Shown here: positions 1 to 8,681 of the stretch, one piece after another | How the letters are laid out: each line of letters starts with the position of its first letter | How positions within the stretch are numbered: the first letter of the stretch is position 1 | Position numbers and translations under genes: made by a program | The notes under the pieces: model-generated | What the model saw: the letters and a program-made list of their open reading frames with translations, nothing else | Told to the model about the DNA's origin: nothing | Databases searched by the model: none | Assembly (NCBI GenBank): GCA_002150815.3 | Contig: NDFF03000087.1 | Span: 1-38,897, forward strand | DNA: 38,897 bases | DNA from: Grammothele lineata | Lineage: Eukaryota > Basidiomycota > Agaricomycetes > Polyporales > Polyporaceae | Direction of reading: 5' to 3'

Positions 1-494
1 AATGTTTACATTTTCTGCTACAGGGAAATCACTGAAAGCACACATTGTAGAATGTTTACTCTCTACACTCCTTTCGCGCGATTTTTCCCCCTCATCACAT
101 GACTACGACGGCGAAAATGAAACCTTTTCGTCGGTTTCCGCGCCAGTGGTTTCTGAGTGATTTTCCTTTGTCGTAAAATCTCCGCAATATGATACCTTTC
201 TCGACCAAGGAAAACAGCTGAAAATCCGCAGAAAGGGTAATCCCGAGCCACCATTGGTCGCCGATTTTTCCCCCTCCCAAAAATCAGGAATCCCCGCCGT
301 GCCTGCCATCCGAGGCCTTGCTACAACTAGAATGCCTATAAGATTACTTGAGGTTGACGGAGCAGCGGGCTTGTCTCACCTTTCAAGCTCTGCTGTGGCT
401 GGAGCACCCGGCATCTCGGAGACCACCCCCTGCTTGTGGACTTGTGTTTGCAAGCCAGAAATGGTTAGTCAATGGAGGAATGGACAAGGAGCAG
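1..494. other. Unassigned intergenic DNA
   Basis: No gene, RNA or element is recognised here. Short open frames exist on both strands but have no coding character. The only structure I see is a 14-15-bp direct repeat (gatttttccccctc) near 80-95 and again near 262-277. Confidence 0.5.
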
Positions 495-872
495 CTTCAG
501 TACTGATTGCACATCCATAATGGATGCGTGCCAGTACTAAGTATGCACCCAACCATTGAACCGAGGAAGATGCATCCATCAGCAATATGATGCGTCATCA
601 AAAGGGCTTGAATGGCGTAGATTCGAACCCGCGACGTCAAAAAGCAACGACAGGAGCTAATCCGACTGAGCTATAAAGATGTTAGGAGGTAAAAAAGTGG
701 TAGGAGTATGACCCTAGTACTATGTACGATGTTTCGAATGTATCTCAGTTGGTTTTGAACATATTTACATGCAAATGGGCACATTGGAAAGGTGCTTGAA
801 AGGGCTTTCGAACAAGCCCACCCGCGCCTGAATTGGACCAGTGGCTGTGGAAGGAGACCATGTGCTCCTCCT
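495..872 (-). repeat. Left arm of a SINE-like inverted repeat
   Basis: This 378-bp segment is a near-perfect reverse complement of 1032-1409, with a 159-bp spacer between the arms. It carries a tRNA-like head on the minus strand (about 607-680) with an A-box-like motif (reverse complement at 662-673) and a B-box-like motif (reverse complement at 619-629). A few differences from the other arm cluster near the outer end, around 505-525. The arrangement could be two copies of one tRNA-derived retroposon inserted head to head, or one foldback element. Confidence 0.75.
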
Positions 873-1031
873 GCCCTCTGGAAGCAAGGAGGGATTTTGA
901 AGGCGAGACCTCAAGAACATTTTTATTTCTGTATCTAGATATACATTAATACACTACCGCTTGCTGTATCCCAAATCTCAAAAGAATTAGTGCTAATTCG
1001 ACCAAATTGCAGTGCTGTCTTCAGTGGGAGT

Positions 1032-1409
1032 AGGAGGAGCACATGGTCTCCTTCCACAGCCACTGGTCCAATTCAGGCGCGGGTGGGCTTGTTCGAAAGC
1101 CCTTTCAAGCACCTTTCCAATGTGCCCATTTGCATGTAAATATGTTCAAAACCAACTGAGATACATTCGAAACATCGTACATAGTACTAGGGTCATACTC
1201 CTACCACTTTTTTACCTCCTAACATCTTTATAGCTCAGTCGGATTAGCTCCTGTCGTTGCTTTTTGACGTCGCGGGTTCGAATCTACGCCATTCAAGCCC
1301 TTTTGATGACGCATCATATTGCTGATGGATGCATCTTCCTCGGTTCAATGGTTGGGTGCATACTTAGTACTGGCACGCATCTATTACGGATGCACAATCA
1401 GTACTGAAC
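1032..1409 (+). repeat. Right arm of a SINE-like inverted repeat
   Basis: Reverse-complement partner of 495-872. The plus-strand tRNA-like head occupies about 1224-1297, preceded by ~190 bp of shared sequence and followed by ~115 bp ending in a cagtactga motif. Both arms carry the same head and tail, so they are copies of one unit. No poly(A) or simple-repeat tail typical of a fresh SINE is visible. Confidence 0.75.
1224..1297 (+). other. tRNA-like sequence, degenerate (A and B box)
   Basis: TAGCTCAGTCGG at 1231-1242 matches the A-box consensus and GGTTCGAATCT at 1275-1285 matches the B box, at a spacing normal for tRNA genes. The acceptor and T-arm stems do not pair when placed relative to these boxes, and a T5 run at 1261-1265 would terminate Pol III inside the unit. 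I therefore call it a tRNA-derived retroposon head, not a functional tRNA. The same sequence occurs on the minus strand at about 607-680. Confidence 0.6.
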
Positions 1410-2314
1410 TATTATGGACAAGTCATGCATGTACAATACAACACAACATTGAGTGAGGGGGGATACAATTAGCATATAAATGACTTGCTAATTTCATGGT
1501 TTTGACCTATACCTGGCCCTAGTGATGGTTGTGTGAGGGTGCAACATATTTAGGTGCACATGACTTGAATATGTGTGGGCTGTTACAAACATCTGGACCT
1601 GATACTTTCTTTGCCTTGCTTGGTTGCACAATATGCGTAATTGTTACATTACCTGTTCCCACACTCTGTTCAACTGCTATTGTTTATACAATGACTCTGT
1701 ATTGTACAATTTTGACCAATGCAATGCGTCACACATTACAAGAGGGCCATCTGCAATGTTTGAAGATATATGTCATGCATCACAGAAGCCCTTGCTGCTT
1801 GTGACAAATGTGCCACAAGATCCAAAAATTGCTGAAAATTACCAAAAATGCCCTAAAAATCTAAAACAGCCCTGCCTGCAGCACAGTTGCCTTTTTTACT
1901 GTAAAATTGAGCTATATCGGTGCCCTGTGGGCCCTCTTAAAAGCAATTTTATAGCCTAATGCAGGGTCACTGACCCTGTGCTGCACTGTACTGCACAACC
2001 TATCATGCACCACACCCTGGTGTGATGCACTGCTTTAGGCATCTGAGGGTATCACGTATCACACCCTGCACTGCATCGGTTGAAATTGTATAATATGAGA
2101 CATTGTTCTCATTGTTCTACCCTTACATTATTTCTGCATACAATGGATACACCGTGATCTATTGTTCTATATATGTATATATAGTTAAGTGTTTGTGGTT
2201 GAGCCTATTGAATGTAGATAAGCACAAGTGAAGTCAATTAAAAAATGTAAAGTATATGACGTGCATATTAAGATTTTAGGCCTCATGACATCTATCTAAA
2301 ATGTAGCTGGTGGT
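1410..2314. other. AT-rich non-coding DNA
   Basis: No gene is supported. Stop codons are dense in all frames apart from two short chance frames. A small palindrome (tgcaccacaccctggtgtgatgca-like) sits near 2003-2030. The region is poor in CpG, like the old repeats that follow. Confidence 0.5.
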
Positions 2315-3008
2315 TTAAATGATTTGAATGAACTCAGTTGAATTTCAGGTGCTATGATACTTCAGATTTTAGAAGCATATCAGTGTGCTGTATACTATAA
2401 ACAGATAGGCTACATTTTAGATGATATAAAAGGGTGCTGAAAGGGATAAGTATTGAGGCTGATGATATGTCTTAGAGAGGATGCAGGTTACAAACATTTC
2501 AGACAGCCCAATTTACACGCTTTCAACAAGCTGATTTTGGCCACTAATTTTGTAGATATCTGTCAGTCTAATTTGAGCCCTATCATCTACATTTCAGTGG
2601 GCCTGAAATGACCAGGGGGAGCATCTTATAGCTCTATAAAGCTGAAAAGGACCATGGCCCCCAGTATGCAGAGTGTGAGGAGCACTGTGGTGCTACTAGG
2701 TGCTCCCGCTCATCATTTTAGATACACTGAAAGGTGGCTAATAGATTTTGAATCAGATGAACAGATAGCCATAAAATCAGCTATCAATATTGGTCACTGA
2801 AAGCGAATAAATTGGGTCATCTGAAATATTTGCAACTGGGCATCCTTTTTGAGACATATTATCAGCCTCAATACTTATCTCTTCCAGCACCCTTCTTATT
2901 GTCTGAAATGTAGCCTATCTGTTTATAATATATAGCATGCTGATATTCTTCCGAGATCCAAAGTACTGTAGCACCTAAAATTTAACTGAGTTTGTTTAAA
3001 TGATTTAA
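2315..3008. repeat. Decayed palindromic (MITE-like) repeat
   Basis: The left arm (about 2315-2625) is an imperfect reverse complement of the right arm (about 2708-3008). Shared blocks include aacagataggctacattt, gataagtattgaggctgat and ttcaggtgctaca-like sequence. The centre (about 2630-2705) is unique. No reading frame is conserved. The form fits an old foldback or MITE-type element; no target duplication could be assigned. Confidence 0.6.
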
Positions 3009-3040
3009 ACTGTGTAAAAGAGGGCTATGACTGGCAAGCA

Positions 3041-4892
3041 TGATTTATGAGGAACAGGTGTTATTCAGTTTATATTCACTTTACTATATACTGCTCTATT
3101 TAAATTTATATAAAATGAGTCAACTATTGTAGTTCTTTAAATACATAACACACTTAGTGAATACATAAAAGCTATCCTATCGACTGTTAGCATACATGCT
3201 ATGGGCACTTATAGTATATAACATGTTGTATCTAATTTCATTATTACTTACCTGATACCATTAATGAACCTCATTGAGCAGCTCCTCACTCTACACTAGT
3301 TGATTGGTTGCTTGTTAGACTATTTGAGTGCTCCTTTCCTATATCATAATCTACTGCACTGGTCTCTCCCTCAGCTATTATTTCTTGCACACAGATTTAG
3401 CCTGTTGTATTTTCTTTGTCTCTAGTTTGCTGCTAATTAAAGTCAAATATGTAGCACTTTATTACATAGTTCATACTAAATGGTAGCTACCTTGTAGACT
3501 ATATAGCATACCAATTTATATATAGAGCAGTAGAATACTCATATTTACCCTCTCTATTTGTTGTGTAGTGCCTCAACTTCTATGCAATATCAACTATTTT
3601 ACTTATATATGTATTCAACTTGTTGCCTTCACTAAATGTTACACAGTTATTCTTATGCTCTACAATGTGCATTAATGTGTTCTCCTCATCTGTAGCTTTC
3701 TAGTAATATATAATATGTTTAACTTTGGTTGAGTTGTTGCAAAGATACAGCCAGAATGATTTGGGCATTTGAGTTTGAAAAAAAGTGCCTTAAAAGCGCA
3801 AAAAGGCCTATTCTAAGAGCCCAAATGTTAATATCTTAGCTAAATCTTGATCAAATTACATGATTCAAGTTGTGTTAGTAAGCTAGAGGCTGTGCGATCC
3901 CATGCCCATTTTAAGCGTCCAATTTGCATCAAAACTGCGCTATTTATAGGCTGGATGGCTTGGGATGCACTTAGATGTATTTGTAAGTGCTTATCGCATT
4001 TTTAGGCACTTTTTAGAACCCCAAATTGGGACAATTCTGAACCCTCCGTAATCATCCAAATTGGAGCTCCTATGGGCGCTTAATTTGCGCTTATTACCAC
4101 TCAATCCTGTTCTATTAACAATAGATCTTCATAGTCATTAATCAGTGTTTTAGCTGTATCCCCCCCCAAATCTCAACCAATTAACATCATTTCAAATGCA
4201 TTATACAGCTTAAATGAAGCTCTATCAGGCCATAATGCTTCTGATATTACAAGATACCATCTTCTTAGTGTATAAATGCTTAAGCATCTAGATAATGCAC
4301 TGCAGACTGCTACTTTACATATAGCAGCCTTATTTTGCTAATGTCTACCTCAATACTTGCTTGATTGGCATGATTCAAAGTGTTACAGGTCACATTCAGC
4401 CATAGCTATATGCTGGTGCATGCTAAAATAGTCTCATTTACAGCACCAAACATAATATATAGAACATTACCATGTACACAGTTTGGTAGGGTATAAATAG
4501 CCCAAATGTTGTAGCACTATAACAAGTGAAGCTATCCACATGGTGTTGATGCATATAGAGGGTATTTAAAGTGCTTATTATAGGCCAGCATAGTCCCCCA
4601 TGCTATAACAATGCTTTGAGGGTGGATGGCACCAAGTACTTTTTGATGACACAGATAGATGCTGGTATGGCACCTGTTAGTGCACTACTATAAAGGCACT
4701 TACAAGGTAAAGTGCTATGCAGCCATTACTAGTGCAGTTATTGACATGGTGTTGATGCATATAGGAGTTATTTAAAGTGTATACAAGTTGTAGTTAAGCC
4801 CCCCTAAGTGTAATAGTGTATAAGGGGTGGATGGCAACATGTTTACTTAGATGACGTAAAATAAGTGCTGAATCCAAGTGTGAAAGTCACGT
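3041..4892 (+). mobile_element. TIR-family element, copy 1, left part (split by gypsy element)
   Basis: Starts at TGATTTATGAGGAAC and runs parallel to 30655-32530 over its whole length, sharing for example the block around 3725-3960. It is interrupted after ACGT at 4889-4892 by the LTR retrotransposon and resumes at 24873. Without the insertion the copy is ~2.06 kb. It codes for nothing over ~80 residues, so it is a non-autonomous element. It has fewer CpG sites than the 30655 copy, as expected of an older copy. Confidence 0.7.
4889..4892. repeat. Target-site duplication ACGT (left) of the gypsy element
   Basis: ACGT here and at 24873-24876. Joining the flanks gives GTCACGTGCT, exactly what the undisturbed related copy has at about 32527-32536. 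Confidence 0.9.
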
Positions 4893-5755
4893 TGACGTGT
4901 CCACTGGAGGTAGAAGGCGTGGATCAGAAATCACGGCTGAGCCCAAGGGCAGGATGTTCGGTGCTCGCGCCGGTCGTCGCAAGGCTCTGCAGCTTTCCGC
5001 GGCCTCGAGGCAGCGCTAGCGATCAAGCGTGCTAGCGAGCGCCGGACCACCGTGCAGTGCTGCTTTGCAAGTTCTTAGGATTTGCGTGGTTCGCTTCGCC
5101 CGTCTAAGCTAAAGTCGGTCCATCGCGGGTCGTGTTAGGAGGATGCAAGGCACAGGGGTTGACAGTCGCGGGTAGTTACGGCCGCGTTGCGGGGCGTCTC
5201 GGGTGTTCGCGTCTGTGTATCCTTGTTTTGGTTTTGATCGCCCGCCCGTAGGTAGCTCTGTCTAGCGTACGAGTAGGGCTCCAGAATAGACCACCATCTC
5301 TAAGCCCAGAGTCGCGACCGAGAGCTCAAGTCCGCGAAACTCATCGGTTCACCACCCCTTCAAGTCATTCTCCACCGAGTACGTTCTGGTTCGCGTCGCG
5401 ATTCTCCTCTCCTCGAGTACGAGCTTCCCTCCTCTTCTCTTCTATTCCCGAGCTTCCCCCTTTTCCCTCCGCGAGTCTCTACGCCACGTCAGTGACGGTC
5501 GCGATCCTCCTTAAGTCCCCCCCTCCCCTTTATTTTTATCGCTCGAGTTTAGTGCATCGCGGACACCATTATCGCGGTTCTCTTCCCCCCCCGCTTCGCC
5601 TACTCTATCTACTCCTCCTGCCCGCGGTCGCTACGTTAGGGAACCTGAGGCTGACTCGACCCCTCCTCTACCCGTCCTCCCCACTTCAGGTAGATCCCCA
5701 GGTCTTCGCTAGTCTTTCCTGCCAGTTGGTGGTTTAGATAGGTGTGACCACCTCA
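4893..5755 (+). repeat. 5' LTR
   Basis: 863 bp, TGACGTGTCC...CCACCTCA. By eye it differs from the 3' LTR by four substitutions and no indels, i.e. ~0.46% divergence. The second half is pyrimidine-rich. I do not see a convincing TATA box. Confidence 0.95.
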
Positions 5756-5759
5756 TTAG

Positions 5760-5777
5760 TGGAGCCCACCGCGAGGG
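5760..5777 (+). promoter_or_regulatory. Putative primer-binding site
   Basis: TGGAGCCCACCGCGAGGG begins four bases after the LTR end. TGG matches a tRNA CCA tail, and the remainder would pair with a tRNA whose acceptor 5' strand is GCCCACC. I could not identify the tRNA. Confidence 0.6.
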
Positions 5778-6284
5778 GTCTTCAAACCTCAAAAGGCCTT
5801 CACCTCTCGTCAGCTCTCCGGTTCTCTTCTTTACCTACACACTCCCCCCCTTCTTCCCAACACGAATACCCGCGCCGTTAGCAGTCGCGACGAGTTTCGC
5901 GACGCGGTCAACGCTCACTTCGGCGACGATCCCTCATCGTCATTCTTCAATTCCCCCGAAGCCGACTCTCCCCGCGATCAGAGCTCAAGTCCCTTCCACG
6001 GGTCCCTCACTCCTCTAGCAAGCTCCTCCCCACATTCGCGGTCACCCTCAGCTTACTCAGCGGACGTCTCGGAGCCGAACGGACTGCAAAACGAACGTGT
6101 CGCCCTTCGGTTAGCTGCCCAAGCAGGATTCCCAGCTCGCCAACAAGAAGAACTCTTCCACATCCTCGCATCCGCCCTTCGCGACTCTGATCAGTCGATC
6201 GCAACCGCTTCATCGTCCTCTTCCTCACAGAATCAACTTCCCCCGCCTCTCCCCGCACCTCCTGTACCCTTCCCAGCAATCGCG
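5760..6284 (+). other. Leader with open frame upstream of gag ATG
   Basis: The gag frame stays open from just after a TAG at 5757-5759, through about 175 codons, to the gag ATG at 6285, without any in-frame ATG. From about 5862 on it reads like protein: a Ser/Pro-rich stretch, then LRLAAQAGFPARQQEELFHI, which looks helical. Translation may start at a non-AUG codon, the mRNA may be spliced, or the ancestral ATG may be mutated. An ACG codon at 5862-5864 sits where such a start would be expected. Confidence 0.5.
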
Positions 6285-8681
6285 ATGGCGTGGGCCCCAG
6301 CGAACGGTATGCCCCTTCGTGGCGAGCGCACCTGCCCCGTCTTTAACTCTGCTTCGCCCGCGACCGTGCTCCGCTTCTACCAAGACCTGGAAGCGTTGTG
6401 CACTCGTGCCGGCGTCAACGACGACGAGGAGTGTAAAAAGCATGCAGTTTACTATACCGACGCGGAGGTCGAGTACATCTGGAAGTCGTTGACGACCTTC
6501 CGCGACCCGGCCAGCACTTACCGGCAGTTTCGCGATGAGGTCACCGCCCTCTACGGGTATACCGGGCTCGAACATCGATGGACCCTCCAGGACCTCGCGG
6601 GCCTCCTCGCGGAATACGCGAGTGAGCGGGCACCTGGCGTTGGGTTTCGCTCCCTCGAGTCCTACCAAGGGTTCTATCGCCGGTTCCACGCTGTCTCGTC
6701 GTACCTGATCTCGTCAACCAACTCCTTATCTCAGGCAGAAGCCGCGCGGACCCTCCTCAGCTCGTTCAGTGGCTCCATCGCGGACACTATACGAGTACGC
6801 TTGGTTTCTGACAGCACCCACGACCCAGATGCTCCAACGATTGCGGTCATCCACGCTGCGGCCACTTACGCGCTGCGTCACAGCGCGACAGAGACCATCG
6901 GAGCAGGCGCCGCACCACAGGCGCTCCAGACTGCTGATCCCCCGCGGGCTGCGCCCACTCCGGAGCTAGAAGGATATATCAAGCGCGAAGAACTGGACTC
7001 GTGTTTCGCCCAGCTGTCTTCTATGCTCTCTCAGGTCCGAATGGACCAAGCGAACGCGATCGTCGCCGGTCTCCAACAGGCTCAGGCAGCGCCGCCACCC
7101 CTCCAGCAGGCTCAGTACCAGTTTCCCCCACGACAGTACCTGCCACGCGCGCCGGGCGGAGGGCCGACATTCTGCTTCTACTGCGGACAGGAAGGCTGCC
7201 ACATTTCTAACTGTCCGCGTGCGGCTGAAGACATGCAGCGCGGGCTGGTTCGCCGCGACAACACTGGTCGTCTTGTTCTCGCGAACGGTGTCGACATCCC
7301 GCGCAACATCCCAGGCAATAACATGCGCGAGCGTGTCCAGGCCTGGCACGCTGCAAACCCGAACACCGCCTCCACAGGAACACCCAACGCGGCTCTGCCA
7401 GGAGGAGGGGCAGGCGGAGGAGCGGCCGCGCCAGCGGCAGGCGCGCGGGTGGGCCAGTTCTCGTACACAGTAACCATCGATGAAGATCCCGAGGAATGGT
7501 CTCGCGAGGCGTTGCAGCTTCACCTTACCACGGTAGGGGCCCAGAAGAAGTCGCGTATGGTCCTCGATGGTGTCTATCCCCCCCCGGTCAGCAGCATCCC
7601 ATCGGCGCAGCGTGCTAAGGCGACAGCGAGTGCTCCTGCTGGCTCGAACACGTCGCGTGCGCAGCCGGTTCGTTCCCCCACTCCTATCCCCGGTATTGGT
7701 GTACCCCCGTCTGGGCCGTCGACAGCTAGTCAAGGTCCCATTCATCCATTCGCGGACGCGAAGTCAGTGCCCGTGGATGTCACCCAGAGGTCGTCGACGA
7801 ATCCATTCCGCAACCCTAACAAGTCTGCCTTTCAAACGAAGTCAGTGATGTGTTTTCATGACGCGAAGGCAGTCGATCGAGTTGGGGAACGCTTCCTCAA
7901 CAAAGAAATCACGCTCACGACTGGAGAGTTGTTCAGTCTAGCACCCGAGTTTGCGAAGCACGTCCACGAAGGAACCGCTGTCCGTCGCGTGGCGTTCCGT
8001 GACCCAGGGGCGGGCGAGGCTCAAGCGATCGACCAGATGATTGAGAAGCTGCGCGCGGAACCGGCGGGGCGTGTCACGACTGCATATGTTGAAGAAGTAC
8101 CGGATGAAGATGGTGAAGTCAGCGGTGTAGCGACCTTTGCGGCAGCGGCTCGTTCACCGCCGTCAACACAGGGTCAGGTAGCCTCGGTCATTGTCGCCCC
8201 ACCGCTCTCCAGCCTTCGTACGGTCTGGGCGCACATCAACGACTCCGCGGCGCCTATCGAGTGCATCCTTGACCCAGGCAGCCAGATTGTCTCGATTAGC
8301 GAGTCCCTCTGCAAGCGATTGGGCCTATCCTACAACCCCAACAAGGTGCTTCGTATGGAGTCAGCGAATGGTTCGATCAACGGTTCCCTGGGCGTAGCAG
8401 TCGACGTTCCCTTCGTCATTCCCACTAGCGACATAGTGTTCTACCTTCAGATGCACGTTATGCGGGACGCGGCTTACGACGTTCTTCTCGGGCGGCCCTT
8501 TGACGACCTTGCGAGCACCATCGTGGAGACGACGGCAAACAGCGGCCATAGACTTACTATACACTGTCCTAACACGAAGAAGGTCGCGGTAGTCCCCACG
8601 TATCTTCGCGGTGAGGGACGGCCTGGGTCACAAGCAGCGGCTGTCCCTGTATCCACAGCACCCTCGGCGTCGGGTTTTTAG
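6285..8681 (+). CDS. gag-pro: Gag-protease polyprotein of the gypsy element
   Basis: 798 residues from the first in-frame ATG. The capsid-like part covers residues ~1-260, including a typical gypsy Gag stretch with YRQF/FRDEV motifs. The nucleocapsid zinc knuckle is at C297-x2-C300-x4-C305-H306-x3-C310, where the usual histidine position holds Cys and His comes one residue later. A Pro/Ala/Gly-rich linker follows. The aspartic protease begins near residue 640, with the active-site variant ILDPGSQ (D663) that I associate with agaricomycete gypsy elements, and a downstream VLLGRPF motif. The product packages RNA and self-processes in cytoplasmic particles. The ORF ends in TAG directly after a slippery heptamer leading into pol. 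The true N-terminus may lie upstream. Confidence 0.88.
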   Translation: MAWAPANGMPLRGERTCPVFNSASPATVLRFYQDLEALCTRAGVNDDEECKKHAVYYTDAEVEYIWKSLTTFRDPASTYRQFRDEVTALYGYTGLEHRWTLQDLAGLLAEYASERAPGVGFRSLESYQGFYRRFHAVSSYLISSTNSLSQAEAARTLLSSFSGSIADTIRVRLVSDSTHDPDAPTIAVIHAAATYALRHSATETIGAGAAPQALQTADPPRAAPTPELEGYIKREELDSCFAQLSSMLSQVRMDQANAIVAGLQQAQAAPPPLQQAQYQFPPRQYLPRAPGGGPTFCFYCGQEGCHISNCPRAAEDMQRGLVRRDNTGRLVLANGVDIPRNIPGNNMRERVQAWHAANPNTASTGTPNAALPGGGAGGGAAAPAAGARVGQFSYTVTIDEDPEEWSREALQLHLTTVGAQKKSRMVLDGVYPPPVSSIPSAQRAKATASAPAGSNTSRAQPVRSPTPIPGIGVPPSGPSTASQGPIHPFADAKSVPVDVTQRSSTNPFRNPNKSAFQTKSVMCFHDAKAVDRVGERFLNKEITLTTGELFSLAPEFAKHVHEGTAVRRVAFRDPGAGEAQAIDQMIEKLRAEPAGRVTTAYVEEVPDEDGEVSGVATFAAAARSPPSTQGQVASVIVAPPLSSLRTVWAHINDSAAPIECILDPGSQIVSISESLCKRLGLSYNPNKVLRMESANGSINGSLGVAVDVPFVIPTSDIVFYLQMHVMRDAAYDVLLGRPFDDLASTIVETTANSGHRLTIHCPNTKKVAVVPTYLRGEGRPGSQAAAVPVSTAPSASGF
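8672..8678 (+). promoter_or_regulatory. Putative -1 ribosomal frameshift site GGGTTTT
   Basis: G-GGT-TTT in the gag frame fits the X-XXY-YYZ rule (X=G, Y=T, Z=T) and is followed immediately by the gag stop TAG (8679-8681). A -1 slip gives GGG-TTT-TTA-GAT and enters the pol frame, which is open across this point. Any downstream stimulatory structure needs folding software. Confidence 0.7.

Noticed and set aside
1224..1297. Functional tRNA gene
   Set aside because: A and B boxes match, but acceptor and T-arm stems do not pair and a T5 terminator lies inside.
5492..5737. Open frame of 81 codons in the LTRs (also at 24609-24854)
   Set aside because: Present in both LTRs only because they are repeats; pyrimidine-rich leader, Leu/Pro-rich product, no coding signal.
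6966..7745. 259-codon minus-strand frame inside gag
   Set aside because: Shadow of GC-rich gag; Arg/Gly-rich composition and no motif.
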